Shown: positions 7,885-16,512, numbered from the stretch's first letter. The stretch: DNA of 64,000 nt from DATBGS01 sp036557885 (GCA_036557885.1 DATBGS010000165.1:281974-345973), one strand, 5' to 3'. Translations and numbers: made by a program. The notes: a model not told the origin generated them from the sequence alone.

Positions 7885-8808
7885 ATGTCAACAAGCGGCC
7901 CTCTCACCCTCACCGGCCATATCGGGTTTGTGTTCTCGGTGGCCTGGTCGCCGGATGGTCAGCGCCTTGCCTCTGCCAGTTGGGACCATACCGTGCGCCT
8001 CTGGGACGCTGCCACCGGCCAGCCGCTCACGACCACTTCCCGCACCAGGCACGCTCATAAAGTGACCGATGTGGCCTGGTCTCCCGATGGCAGCCGTCTT
8101 GCCTCTGCCAGCTATGACCATACCGTGCGCCTCTGGGATGCCGCAACCGGCAAACTTCTGCATAAATGGCAGGCCAACACAAACGCGGCACAAGCTGTGG
8201 CCTGGTCGCCGGATAGCAGCCGCCTCGCAGGTGGAGGGGGCTATTTATCCAGAAGAGGAGGGACAGACCACGCCATACGGATTTGGGACACGCACACCAG
8301 GGAATGCGTGTCTCTCTTAGCAGGTCATTCCGAGCCAGTCCATGCTGTCGCCTGGTCTCCGGATGGCACGCTGCTCGCCTCTGCCAGCAGCGATCTTACG
8401 GTACGTCTTTGGGATATGGAAAGCGGCCAACCCCTCGCATCTCTGGCGGAGCACCAGAACACTGTGCGCTCGGTAGCCTGGTCGCCCGATGGCAGCCGCC
8501 TCGCCTCCGCCTGCGATGATAACACTGTGCGCCTTTGGGACATCACCACGAGGGAGTTGCTCGCCACGCTGAAAGCGCATACCTACCACGTGAACGCAGT
8601 GGCCTGGTCCCCCGATGGGCGCCGCCTCGCCTCTGGCAGCGTTGACCACACTGTGCGCCTCTGGGAGGCCGCCACTGGACAGCCGCTCGCCACCCTCACC
8701 GGCCACACACACGTTGTGCGTTCGGTAGCCTGGTCGCCTGATGGCAGCCGCCTCGCCTCCGCCAGCGATGATAAGACCGTGCGCGTGTGGTGGGTGGGCG
8801 AAGGATAG
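7885..8808 (+). CDS. seven-bladed WD40 propeller protein
   Basis: About 307 residues from ATG 7885, preceded by GAAGGA at an 8-nt spacing; an in-frame ATG at 7780 would add 35 residues without similarity to the repeat. The protein is essentially seven WD40 repeats of about 42 residues (VAWSPDG.RLASAS..TVRLWD). Repeat 3 carries a Gly-rich insertion (GGGGYLSRRGGTD). There is no effector domain, signal peptide or membrane segment. The C-terminus VRVWWVGEG is identical to that of the TIR-WD40 protein ending at 49807, so the two propellers are close paralogues. Likely a scaffold; partner unknown. Confidence 0.85.
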   Translation: MSTSGPLTLTGHIGFVFSVAWSPDGQRLASASWDHTVRLWDAATGQPLTTTSRTRHAHKVTDVAWSPDGSRLASASYDHTVRLWDAATGKLLHKWQANTNAAQAVAWSPDSSRLAGGGGYLSRRGGTDHAIRIWDTHTRECVSLLAGHSEPVHAVAWSPDGTLLASASSDLTVRLWDMESGQPLASLAEHQNTVRSVAWSPDGSRLASACDDNTVRLWDITTRELLATLKAHTYHVNAVAWSPDGRRLASGSVDHTVRLWEAATGQPLATLTGHTHVVRSVAWSPDGSRLASASDDKTVRVWWVGEG

Positions 8809-8817
8809 GCGGCCTGC

Positions 8818-8872
8818 TTGTAGCCCCGGCGTCCCCGTGCCCCTGCTTTGAGGGGTGCCGGGCGCAAGCATG
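8818..8872. repeat. palindromic repeat copy
   Basis: GTAGCCCCGGCGTCCC joined to GTGCCCCTGCTTTGAGGGG between the stop of the WD40 gene and the convergent peptidase gene; it may double as a terminator. Confidence 0.7.
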
Positions 8873-10744
8873 CTACATCAGCAGCACGTATTGCTCAAGG
8901 AAGCGCTCCATGCGCGTCAGGTAGGCGCTGATCGTAGCGGCCTTGGCCCAGCCGTGTCCCTCGCCAGGGTAAACCTCCAGTTCGACGGTCTTGCCCGCTC
9001 GCTTCAGCGCGTCGCTCATCGTCGTCGCCTGCTCGGCGGGGACCACCTTGTCCTTCTCTCCTTGCAGCAGCAGCACCGGCGTCTGGAAGCGGTCCGTATG
9101 GAAGCCTGGCGACCACTCGTGATAGCGCGCGGCGGCTTCTGGCAGATAGCCCACGATGCGGTCAAGGTAATGCGCCTCCAGCCGGTGTGTGGTGCGTGCC
9201 AGGTGGAACAGATCAGTCACCCCATAGAGGCTGACGCCCGCCTTAAAGCGCTCAGGATACGCCGCCAGCAGCCGCAGCACCGCGTAGCCGCCCGCGCTGC
9301 CGCCCCAGGGCACCACGCGGCTGCCATCTGCCCAGCCCCGCGCGACCACCGCCTCCACGCCCGCCACAATGTCGCTCATATCCGCGCCGCCCCACTCGTT
9401 GCGCAGCGCTTGCGCATAGGCGCGGCCATAGCCAGTGCTGCCGCGCACATTGACCGCGAGCACACCCCAGCCGCGCTGCACAAAATACTGGATGGGGAGA
9501 TTCCAGTCCGGCGGGGTCTGGCTGGTGGGGCCGCCGTGAATATAGATCAGCAGCGGCGCCTTGCTCTGCTCATCGGCGGCCTGTTTGGGGCGATACAGCA
9601 GGCCGTGAATCGTCAGCCCATCGCTGGCCCGCCAGGTCAGCGACTCCGGCCAGACCATGCCCTCGCCGGTCAGCCCGCCAGTCGCCACCGTATACAGCGC
9701 CCGCTCTCTGCCGGTGGCGACATCAAAGGCCACGACGGTTGGCGGCAAGGCCGCGCCATGCCGCAGCGCCAGCAGTTGTGTGCCACGCGGCGCCCAGCGC
9801 AGGCTGGAGTGCAGGCCATCGGCCCAGAGGTCGTTGTTGGCGTAGATCGTCCCTTCGGCCTCGTTCACATCCAGCAGCCGGGGCCGCCAGTAGCCATCAT
9901 CGTTGCGGCTCAGCGCGATGTGTCGGCCATCGGGCGCCCAGACATAGGTGCTGGCGCCAGAGGACCACTGCGGCCCGCCATGCTCATAGGCTTCCTCCAC
10001 CCAGACCGCCGGGTCTGAGCCATCGCCATTGGCCCGCCAGAGGTTGAGATAGCCCGTCTTATCGCACAGAAACGTGAGCGTGTTGCCGCTGGGCGACCAG
10101 TGCGGCTGCGAGCAGGAGACTTCCGGCTCATCCATCACAACGCTGCGATTGCCCGTCTCCAGTTCATAGATGACGACGCGGCTCTGGTCCCAGCCCATAT
10201 GCGGGACAGACCATTCCACCCAGGCCAACCGCTTGCCATCTGGCGACCACGCCGGGTCAATCGCAAAATCCGCCTCAACCGGCACGCGGCGCGGCCACTC
10301 GCCGCCGCTGGCGTCGGCAACCCCGATGTGGCTGGCTTTGCCATCATCGGAGACATAGGCCACGCGCTTGCCATCCGGCGAAAACGCCGGGGCCGAAACC
10401 GACCCTTCGCCCGCACGCAGCCGCCGCGCCTGCCCGCCCCTGGGCAGCGGCAGCAGCCAGAGGCCGCCATCCGCGCCAGTAAACGCCAGCGCGTCATCGC
10501 GCACCGTGTAGAAGCCGCCAGCATAGGCACCAGCGGGCGCGGGCGCCGGGTCTGAGGTCAGGCGCATCGTGGGGCTGCCATCCAGCGGCAGCAGCAGCAG
10601 ATCGGCGCGTCCGTCGTGGGTTTCCAGCACAAACGCGGCGGAGCCATCGGCAGCCCAGCGTGGCTCGCTGAGCGAGCGCAGGCGAGAGATCATGGCCGGG
10701 GTGAAGCTGGCCGGGAAAAAGCCTGGTTTCGAGGTATCTGGCAC
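8873..10744 (-). CDS. S9-family prolyl oligopeptidase-type serine peptidase
   Basis: 623 residues. The N-terminal half is a TolB/WD-like beta-propeller with repeated FSPDGKRVAYVSDD and WSPDGKRLAWVEW motifs. The C-terminal alpha/beta hydrolase domain has GGSAGGY (Ser about 482), QGEKDKVVP (Asp about 564) and GEGHGW (His about 595). No signal peptide is seen, so it is probably cytoplasmic and trims small peptides or acyl-peptides. The start is a GTG at 10744, positioned 6 nt after AGGAGG; the nearby ATG is out of frame. A second, dipeptidyl-peptidase-IV-like S9 enzyme lies at 60469-62652. Confidence 0.9.
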   Translation of the reverse strand: MPDTSKPGFFPASFTPAMISRLRSLSEPRWAADGSAAFVLETHDGRADLLLLPLDGSPTMRLTSDPAPAPAGAYAGGFYTVRDDALAFTGADGGLWLLPLPRGGQARRLRAGEGSVSAPAFSPDGKRVAYVSDDGKASHIGVADASGGEWPRRVPVEADFAIDPAWSPDGKRLAWVEWSVPHMGWDQSRVVIYELETGNRSVVMDEPEVSCSQPHWSPSGNTLTFLCDKTGYLNLWRANGDGSDPAVWVEEAYEHGGPQWSSGASTYVWAPDGRHIALSRNDDGYWRPRLLDVNEAEGTIYANNDLWADGLHSSLRWAPRGTQLLALRHGAALPPTVVAFDVATGRERALYTVATGGLTGEGMVWPESLTWRASDGLTIHGLLYRPKQAADEQSKAPLLIYIHGGPTSQTPPDWNLPIQYFVQRGWGVLAVNVRGSTGYGRAYAQALRNEWGGADMSDIVAGVEAVVARGWADGSRVVPWGGSAGGYAVLRLLAAYPERFKAGVSLYGVTDLFHLARTTHRLEAHYLDRIVGYLPEAAARYHEWSPGFHTDRFQTPVLLLQGEKDKVVPAEQATTMSDALKRAGKTVELEVYPGEGHGWAKAATISAYLTRMERFLEQYVLLM

Positions 10745-10889
10745 GTCATTCCTCCTGTATATCGGTGGTAAGAGTGGTTGTGTTGCGCCCTCAGTCTATC
10801 ATCTCGCCTCTACCCCCGGCATCTCTGGCGGGCCGTCGCCCACGCGCCTCTGCTATACTATGCTTGAGAAAGAACAGGAGGTATTCCCT

Positions 10890-11183
10890 ATGGGCTGCAT
10901 AACGGAAGTAATTTCGCGCCTGGCGCTGCTGTATGTCTGGATATGGACGCCATTGGTGAATCGCGCGTTCGGTAGTAATTTCATCGTGCCCCTGCTGGGC
11001 ATCATCTTTTTGCCCTGCACCACCCTGGCCTATGTGCTCGTGAATACCCCTGGCGTTGGTGTGACCGGCTGGGGCTGGCTCTGGGTCGTTCTGGGGCTGG
11101 TGCTCGATCTGGGAGCGCACAGCCACAGCACGTACAAGAACCGCCGCCGCATTCCAAGATATAAGACCGCCGGGGACTCATAG
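10890..11183 (+). CDS. small two-helix membrane protein
   Basis: 97 residues from ATG 10890, which follows AGGAGG at a suitable spacing. Two hydrophobic segments are visible (FIVPLLGIIFLPCTTLAYVL and WGWLWVVLGLVLDLG), with a basic tail (KNRRRIPRYK). The pattern resembles small YqaE-like or other bacterial two-TM proteins of unknown role. It stands alone between a leftward peptidase gene and a convergent MFS gene. Confidence 0.65.
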   Translation: MGCITEVISRLALLYVWIWTPLVNRAFGSNFIVPLLGIIFLPCTTLAYVLVNTPGVGVTGWGWLWVVLGLVLDLGAHSHSTYKNRRRIPRYKTAGDS

Positions 11184-11198
11184 GGCGAAACCAGTCTC

Positions 11199-12620
11199 TC
11201 ACCCTTCCTCCCGGCTTGCCTGCGCTGGCTCATGCGCGGGCAGGCTCGCAGCGGAGGGACTGGCAGTGACGGGCGCTGGATCGGTAAAGCCCAAACGGAG
11301 CGTGGCAAAGACGGCCCCGCCAAGGGCCAGCAGACCGCCACCAGTAAAGATGGTATCAATCGGGCTAAACGAGAAACCCAGGACGCTGGCGTGAAAGCCT
11401 TGCAGCAGCGTCCCAGCCAGATACCCGGCCAGCGCCGTCCCCAGGAGCGAAACCAGCGCTTGAATCGGGCTAACGAGCGCGCTTATCCGGCCAAGAATCT
11501 CTCTGGGCGTAACCCGCAGCAGGAGCGGCCCAAACGATACATTGACCCCGGCAAACAGCACTCCAGCGATGAAGATCACCGGGAATGCAAACGCAAAGTT
11601 TGTCAAACGGGAATAGGTCACGAAGAGCAGGCTGAATATGAAGAAGCAGAGCGTGAACAGGCGCGCCAGCCCAATACGTTTGGCGTAAGCGCCTGCCAGC
11701 AGCGCTCCGCCCATTGTCCCCAGGCCAAACGACGCGCTAAGCACGCCATACAGGTTCAATGGGACGCGCAGCCGTTGAAGCGCAAAGAGAATGTCCAGCC
11801 CATTCCAGACGCTCACCCCAAACAGGATGATGAGCAGGGAGAGGAAGAGTGTGGAGATGGTGCGATTGCCGACGGCGAAGCTCAGCCCCTCGCGGAACTC
11901 GCGCCAGAAGTTGGCTGGCTGCTCCGAAGGTGGGGTGCGCGCTGTCTCTGGCAGGCGCAGAGACAGAATCAGGAAGAATGAAGCGACAAAAGAGAGCGCG
12001 TTGAGAACCAGCGCCCACTGCGCGCCCGCGATCAGATAGAGCGGCGGCGCGGCGGCTGGAGCGATCAGCCCGGCGATGCCCTGGGTTGTCTGGCTCAGCC
12101 CGATGGCGCGTGGTCGGTGCTCATCCTCGACAATATCGCCCAGCAGCGCGAAACGCGAGGGATTGAAAAATTGCGCGCAGATGCTCGCCAGGAAAATAAC
12201 GGCGAAGGTTGCGCCAAGTTGGGCACTGAGCGGCAAGCGGCCCTGTGGCAGAAAAGGCAGCGGTACCACATTGGTTGCCAGCACCAGCCCGCCCACCAGC
12301 AGAGCGCGGGCCGCATCCATACAAAGCATCGTGCGCCGCTTGTCCCAACGATCTACGAAGACGCCCGCCATCGGACCAACCAGCAGATTAGGGACAGCGG
12401 CAGCAATCAGCAGCCCGCTGATAGCCAGCGGCGACCAGGACTGGCCTTTGGTGAGCACCGCTACCCAGACCAGGAGCGTTGTATCGAAGATCATATCGCC
12501 AAAGGCCGAAAGCGATTGCCCTGCCCAGAGGCGGGCAAAGTTGCGGTTAATGAGCAAGCCTGGTTTTTGGGGAGCAGGCACAGCAGCCGATTCAGCGGAA
12601 TCCTGTGTGGTAGAAAACAT
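11199..12620 (-). CDS. MFS transporter (EntS/MFS_3 type)
   Basis: 473 residues from ATG 12620, which has GGAGGACACC just upstream; the frame is open further to 12695. About 12 hydrophobic segments are present, with the motif RNFARLWAGQSLSAFGDMIFD typical of the MFS_3/EntS exporter group, and DRWDKRRTM in the loop between helices 2 and 3. The N- and C-termini are cytoplasmic-type, polar tails. It lies 122 bp downstream of an ArsR-type regulator on the same strand, so it is probably a regulated drug or metabolite exporter. The substrate is not predictable. Confidence 0.88.
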   Translation of the reverse strand: MFSTTQDSAESAAVPAPQKPGLLINRNFARLWAGQSLSAFGDMIFDTTLLVWVAVLTKGQSWSPLAISGLLIAAAVPNLLVGPMAGVFVDRWDKRRTMLCMDAARALLVGGLVLATNVVPLPFLPQGRLPLSAQLGATFAVIFLASICAQFFNPSRFALLGDIVEDEHRPRAIGLSQTTQGIAGLIAPAAAPPLYLIAGAQWALVLNALSFVASFFLILSLRLPETARTPPSEQPANFWREFREGLSFAVGNRTISTLFLSLLIILFGVSVWNGLDILFALQRLRVPLNLYGVLSASFGLGTMGGALLAGAYAKRIGLARLFTLCFFIFSLLFVTYSRLTNFAFAFPVIFIAGVLFAGVNVSFGPLLLRVTPREILGRISALVSPIQALVSLLGTALAGYLAGTLLQGFHASVLGFSFSPIDTIFTGGGLLALGGAVFATLRLGFTDPAPVTASPSAASLPAHEPAQASREEG

Positions 12621-12742
12621 GGTGTCCTCCAAAACGTGTTTCGTCAGCGTGCGAAGGCGTAAGGGACTGGCGCGTGGGTCGAAGTAACGGCCCACGCGCG
12701 CCGTTTTTGGCCTGCAATCATCTGTTGTTAGCCGGACATGGC

Positions 12743-13351
12743 TCAGCCTCCCTTGTGTTCTTTCGTTTCAGGCGCGGCCAGCGGCGCGCTGCTTTCTGTA
12801 GCTGATGGGGCGCGGTAGAAGAAAGAATGAAACCGCCATTCTTGTAGGCCTTCTTCACCTTCTGGATGCGTATATTCCGCAAGCAAGGCTTGAAGCCGCT
12901 CGCTGAAAGCCGCCGCTTCATTGGGCGCAAGCCGGAGCACATCCGAGGAGAGGCGCAGCGTCTCTTCTGGCGCCTGTCTGCTGCGCTCAAGCGCAGCCAT
13001 GCTCTCGCGCATGATCGCATTCAGCCACTCCTGCATCAGCGCCAGCGAATCATCCAGCGGAACGCTGCGCAGCAGGGTGCGCGAAATCTGAATCACCTCC
13101 GCAACGGCGCGGTAGTATTTTTCCAGACTGCCGCCCTTTTCGCGTTTCTCCACCAGCTTGACCAGGCCAACGCGCTCCAGTTCGCGGACATGATACAGAA
13201 TCTTGGCAGGCGCTTCACCCAACATACTGCCAAGCTGTGTGATGGTGTAGGACTCGCAGAGCAGCGCCTCCAGAACGCGCATGCGCAGCCCCTCCGAGAG
13301 CGCGCGCAACTGCTCCAGGTTTTCAATCATGTACACAGCGTGTTCACTCAT
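12743..13351 (-). CDS. ArsR-family winged-helix regulator
   Basis: 202 residues. Residues about 10-80 form a winged helix (LSEGLRMRVLEALLCESYTIT, then LGEAPAKILYHVRELERVGLV) of the ArsR/HTH_20 type; the C-terminal half is a helical effector or dimer domain without metal-binding Cys pairs. It is upstream of and co-directional with the MFS exporter gene. Two exact 11-bp direct repeats lie just upstream of the start (13378-13407), a plausible autoregulatory operator. A role in controlling the exporter is inferred from the arrangement. Confidence 0.85.
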   Translation of the reverse strand: MSEHAVYMIENLEQLRALSEGLRMRVLEALLCESYTITQLGSMLGEAPAKILYHVRELERVGLVKLVEKREKGGSLEKYYRAVAEVIQISRTLLRSVPLDDSLALMQEWLNAIMRESMAALERSRQAPEETLRLSSDVLRLAPNEAAAFSERLQALLAEYTHPEGEEGLQEWRFHSFFYRAPSATESSAPLAAPETKEHKGG

Positions 13352-13377
13352 AGCACCTACCCGATTAAATTTATTTA

Positions 13378-13407
13378 AACCGCTTAAATCTACTATAACC
13401 GCTTAAA
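13378..13407 (-). promoter_or_regulatory. direct-repeat operator upstream of ArsR gene
   Basis: AACCGCTTAAA occurs at 13378-13388 and 13397-13407, 19 bp apart centre to centre, in an AT-rich segment immediately before the ArsR gene. This is the expected place for a winged-helix repressor to bind. Confidence 0.5.
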
Positions 13408-13474
13408 CAAGAGTTTATCAGGGGAAGTTCGCAGAAGTCAAGGGCATGGCAGCCGAAATTGCCCGCGAAAGCGC

Positions 13475-13515
13475 TTGACTTTATGTGCATCTATATGTAT
13501 AATGCATATAGATGC
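13475..13515 (+). promoter_or_regulatory. promoter with overlapping PadR-type dyad operator
   Basis: TTGACT (13475-13480), exact 17-bp spacer, TATAAT (13498-13503). A perfect 11-bp dyad, GCATCTATATG (13487-13497) and CATATAGATGC (13505-13515), is centred on the -10 box. Binding by a dimeric repressor would block RNA polymerase. The gene directly downstream is a PadR regulator, so autoregulation is likely. Confidence 0.8.
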
Positions 13516-13553
13516 TTGAGCAAGATAAGAGCAGAATGCAGAAAGGGGCAGCC

Positions 13554-13943
13554 ATGACCGAACCCACGCGAGACGAGGAGCCACTCGCTGGAGCCACTGA
13601 CGCCTGGTCGAAGAATTGGGTCGTGCCGGTGGTGCTCCTGATGCTGCGCGAATGGAACTCCTATGGCTACGAACTGCTGGAGAAGCTGACAAAGTTTGGC
13701 CTGGGGGCGATGAACCCCGGCACCTTCTATCGCACGCTGCGGCAGATGGAGAAGGACGGCGTTGTCAGTTCTAGCTGGGACACCTCGGAGGGCGGCCCGG
13801 CCCGGCGGGTCTACTCCATCACCGAGGCGGGCGAAGCCTATCTCAAGTTCTGGGCAAACTCGCTCGACCAGTACCAGAAGATGATGAACATGTTCTTCCA
13901 GATGTATACCGGGCGCGGCCCAGAGCCAAAGAAACCCGAATGA
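13554..13943 (+). CDS. PadR-family transcriptional regulator
   Basis: 129 residues from ATG 13554, preceded by AAAGGGG; in-frame ATGs at 13512 and 13536 lie within or next to the operator and are less likely. The PadR winged helix is clear: VPVVLLMLREWNSYGYELLE, then MNPGTFYRTLRQMEKDGVV, and a wing GGPARRVYSITEAG. A short C-terminal helix follows. It heads a cluster of two phasin-like genes, phaE and phaC, and probably controls them and itself through the dyad at 13487-13515. That regulation is inference. Confidence 0.9.
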   Translation: MTEPTRDEEPLAGATDAWSKNWVVPVVLLMLREWNSYGYELLEKLTKFGLGAMNPGTFYRTLRQMEKDGVVSSSWDTSEGGPARRVYSITEAGEAYLKFWANSLDQYQKMMNMFFQMYTGRGPEPKKPE

Positions 13944-13969
13944 CCAGAGAAAGAAGAGAGAGTAACACA

Positions 13970-14428
13970 ATGGCAGAAGCAACACTCAACGAAGCAGCGC
14001 AGAATCTGGCGAAGTCCGTGCGCAAGTCTAGCGAAACCGTCGTCAACGGCACCATCGCCGCGCAGGAGCGCAACATCCAGCTTGCGCAGCGCGTGCTGGA
14101 GCAGGGCATCAGCGTCTATAAGCAGCAGGCCGAGAGCGCCACCGCGCTCGCCCAGGCGCTCACCGAGCGAGCGGCAGACCCCAGGGCAGCCTGGCAGACC
14201 TGGATGGATGGCGCGATGGCCGCGCAGGAGCGCAGCGTCCAATACACCCAGAAGGTCATGGAGCAGGGCATCGAGGCGCTGAAGACGCACGCCGAGAGCG
14301 CCCAGGCTATCAGCCAGGAACTGCTTGAGCAGACTCGCCAGCAGCAAGAGGCGTTCCGCGCATTGGCGCAGGAAACGTTCAACGTCTCTTTGAACACCGT
14401 CTTTGGCACCACTCGCGCCGCCCGCTAA
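13970..14428 (+). CDS. phasin-like protein, first copy
   Basis: 152 residues, wholly helical, without Cys. Two internal repeats of about 65 residues share the pattern VVNGT.AAQERN.Q.AQ.VLEQGI followed by a helix rich in Ala/Gln and ending in ALAQ or SQELLEQ. This organisation and the position before phaE and phaC fit a phasin, a protein that coats PHA granules. It starts 27 nt after the PadR stop. No formal family match could be made by eye; the assignment rests on composition, repeats and context. Confidence 0.7.
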   Translation: MAEATLNEAAQNLAKSVRKSSETVVNGTIAAQERNIQLAQRVLEQGISVYKQQAESATALAQALTERAADPRAAWQTWMDGAMAAQERSVQYTQKVMEQGIEALKTHAESAQAISQELLEQTRQQQEAFRALAQETFNVSLNTVFGTTRAAR

Positions 14429-14432
14429 GAAT

Positions 14433-14575
14433 AGGGGACGGCCCGGCAGGGAGGCCGGGGCTACAAACGCTCGTAGCCCCGGCCTCCGTGCCGGGGAACG
14501 TTCTCTTATGCTAACGCTGCCCCGCCAGGGTCGGCGGGGCTACCCCTCAAAGCAGGGGCACGGCGAGCATAAAGT
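14433..14575. repeat. palindromic repeat cluster between phasin genes
   Basis: Contains GACGGCCCGGCAGGGAGGCC plus GGGGCTAC, then its inverse GTAGCCCCGGCCTCCGTGCC, and GCCCCGCCAGGGTCGGCGGG with CCCCTCAAAGCAGGGGCAC. The first two can pair as a long hairpin, so the cluster could attenuate transcription between the phasin genes. Confidence 0.75.
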
Positions 14576-14627
14576 CTCGGCGCAACGAGAAGTCATACCA
14601 GAAGAGATACGAAGAAAGAAGAAAGTC

Positions 14628-15236
14628 ATGGCAGAGCAGAAGAGTAACGAGGCCGCGCTCAATCTGGTGAAGTCGCTTCAGGAAGCCAACAAAGCGATTG
14701 CCGAAACCGCGACGGCCACGCAGGAAAAGAACCTGGCCTTTGTGCAGGCGCTGTTGGAGCAGGGCATCGAAGTGTTGAAGAGTAACGCCGAAAGCACCCG
14801 CGCCCTCATGCAGGAACTCCTGGCCCAGGCGAAGGCGCAAAAGGCGCCGGAGAGCTTCCAGACGGTGGTGGAGAACGCGCTGGCAACCCAGGAGCGCAAC
14901 ACCAAATACGCCCAGAGCGTCTTCGAGCAGGGCATCGAGGCGCTGCGCAGCCAGGTGGGGATTACCCGCACGCTGATGCAGGAGCTTGGCACCCAGTCGC
15001 AAAAGCAGCAGGAGGCGTTCCAGGCGCTGGCGCATCAATCGGTGGACGCATACATGAACATGGTTCGCGCACCCTTCAGCTACTACCAGCAGGCGCTAGA
15101 CGCCGCTGAAGTCGCCACGCGCCAGAGCATTGACCGCTTCCAGGCCGCCACGCGCCAGGGGTTGGAGTTTATGCAGGGCGTGACAAAGCAGGCGCAGCAG
15201 ACCAACCACCAGGCCGCCAAAAAGCCCGCGAAGTAG
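14628..15236 (+). CDS. phasin-like protein, second copy
   Basis: 202 residues from ATG 14628; the frame is open upstream through repeat sequence but without a start that fits. It is homologous to the preceding phasin-like protein: NEAALNLVKSLQEANKAIAE, ATQEKNLAFVQALLEQGIEVL, ATQERNTKYAQSVFEQGIEAL, KQQEAFQALAHQSVDAYMNM. It is longer by a C-terminal helical segment (FSYYQQALDAAEVATRQSIDRF) and a basic Lys-rich tail. Likely a granule-associated protein; the basic tail might bind DNA or the granule surface, which is inference. Confidence 0.7.
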   Translation: MAEQKSNEAALNLVKSLQEANKAIAETATATQEKNLAFVQALLEQGIEVLKSNAESTRALMQELLAQAKAQKAPESFQTVVENALATQERNTKYAQSVFEQGIEALRSQVGITRTLMQELGTQSQKQQEAFQALAHQSVDAYMNMVRAPFSYYQQALDAAEVATRQSIDRFQAATRQGLEFMQGVTKQAQQTNHQAAKKPAK

Positions 15237-15237
15237 C

Positions 15238-15312
15238 TGGCGGCCCGGCACGGTGGCCGGGGCTACGAGCGGGGCGCTGCCTGTAGCCCCGGCCTCCGTG
15301 CCGGGGAATGCG
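15238..15312. repeat. palindromic repeat cluster
   Basis: GGCCCGGCACGGTGGCCGGG plus GCTACGAGC followed by GTAGCCCCGGCCTCCGTGCC and GGGG, between the second phasin-like gene and phaE. Confidence 0.75.
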
Positions 15313-15445
15313 CCAGGCTCCTCCATGCGCCAAAAGGCGCGGCGCGGTACAATTGTTAGAGAGAAATGCTTCTAAAGGTGGGATAGCGGTGCGTGCAGAC
15401 GAGGTGTATAATGGCTGTCCCACCTCTGCATAAAGAGAGAGCGAT

Positions 15446-16375
15446 ATGTCGGAGAAAGGAACAGCCCAGGGCACGATGGACCCCACGCGCTTCTGGAAGC
15501 AATGGCAGGATGTGACCGCCCAGATGTGGTCTGGTCTGCTGGAGCAGAGCAAATCGGCCACCAGCGACCCGTTCAACCTGTATAACCTGTGGCTCAAAAA
15601 TGTTGGCGAGGCGCAGGCGCAAACCTGGAGTATGGCGGGCATGCTGGACCCCAGGGAAGCCTGGAAGCAGTGGTTTGAGGCGACCAGCGGCGCGTGGAAG
15701 AACGTGTCCGCGCTAGGCGCTGACCCGCTGGGGCTGACGAGCGCCTGGCTGGAGACGCTGGAGGAGACGCGCACCCGCGTGCTTGCGGGCGAGGCGTCGC
15801 CAACGGCGGCCTTCGAGTTCTTCAAGCAGTGGTATGAGGCCACGAACGAGTCCTGGGCCAAAGCGGTTGGCACCGTCTTTGCCAGCGAACAATTCATGGA
15901 AGCGGTGAAACAATTCCTCGAAAGCTACGCCGGGTTTTCCAAGACCATGCGCAAAGCCAACGAAGAGTATTTTCACGGCCTCCAGTTGCCCACGCGCTCG
16001 GATATTGCGCGGCTGGGCGAATTGATCGTGGCGCTTGAGGAGAAGGTTGATCGTCTGGATGATGCCTTTGCGGACTACAAGGAAGAGGCCACAGCGGGCA
16101 GCAGCGGCGAGGCGATTGCCGCGCTCCAGAAGCAGATCAGCCAGCTTGAAGCGAGCCTGAAGCCGCTGCCACACGCACTGGAAGGCGTCCAGAGCATCGG
16201 CGGGCTGGCAAAGCGGCTGGAGCAGGTGGAGCGCAAGCTGGAGGCGGAGTCGCTGGGCAAGCGGCTGGAGCAGGTGGAGCGCAAGCTGGATGCCGTGCTC
16301 TCCGCGCTGGAGAAATCCGCCAATAAGCCCGCGCCGCGCAAGTCAGCCAGCAAGCCCGACGAGCCAGAGCATTAG
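15446..16375 (+). CDS. phaE: PHA synthase subunit PhaE-like protein
   Basis: 309 residues. The Trp-rich N-terminal half (FWKQWQDVTAQMWSGLLE, AWKQWFEATSGAWKNV, FFKQWYEATNESWAKAV) and the segment YFHGLQLPTRSDIARLGELI, then LEEKVDRLDDAFADYK, match the PhaE accessory subunit of class III PHA synthases. The C-terminal third is a Glu/Lys/Leu coiled coil with two near-identical KRLEQVERKLEAE-type heptad blocks. It lies 211 nt upstream of phaC on the same strand, as expected for the PhaC-PhaE pair. Confidence 0.88.
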   Translation: MSEKGTAQGTMDPTRFWKQWQDVTAQMWSGLLEQSKSATSDPFNLYNLWLKNVGEAQAQTWSMAGMLDPREAWKQWFEATSGAWKNVSALGADPLGLTSAWLETLEETRTRVLAGEASPTAAFEFFKQWYEATNESWAKAVGTVFASEQFMEAVKQFLESYAGFSKTMRKANEEYFHGLQLPTRSDIARLGELIVALEEKVDRLDDAFADYKEEATAGSSGEAIAALQKQISQLEASLKPLPHALEGVQSIGGLAKRLEQVERKLEAESLGKRLEQVERKLDAVLSALEKSANKPAPRKSASKPDEPEH

Positions 16376-16512
16376 CGGGGGGCGCCCGGCACCCTAAGAC
16401 AGAAGGGCAGGCGGAGGCCGGGGCTACAAGCGAGCGGGGGACGCCCGGCACGGTGGCCGGGGCTACAAGCAGGAGCGTTCCCGCTTGTAGCCCCGGCGTC
16501 CCTGCCGGGGAA
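16376..16512. repeat. palindromic repeat cluster between phaE and phaC
   Basis: Four units: GCCCGGCACCCTAAGACAGA plus AGGGCAGGCGGAGGCCGGGG, GCCCGGCACGGTGGCCGGGG with CTACAAGC, and GTAGCCCCGGCGTCCCTGCC plus GGGG. Confidence 0.75.

Noticed and set aside
8855..10018. 387-residue open frame antisense to the S9 peptidase
   Set aside because: Composition artefact of the GC-rich gene on the other strand.
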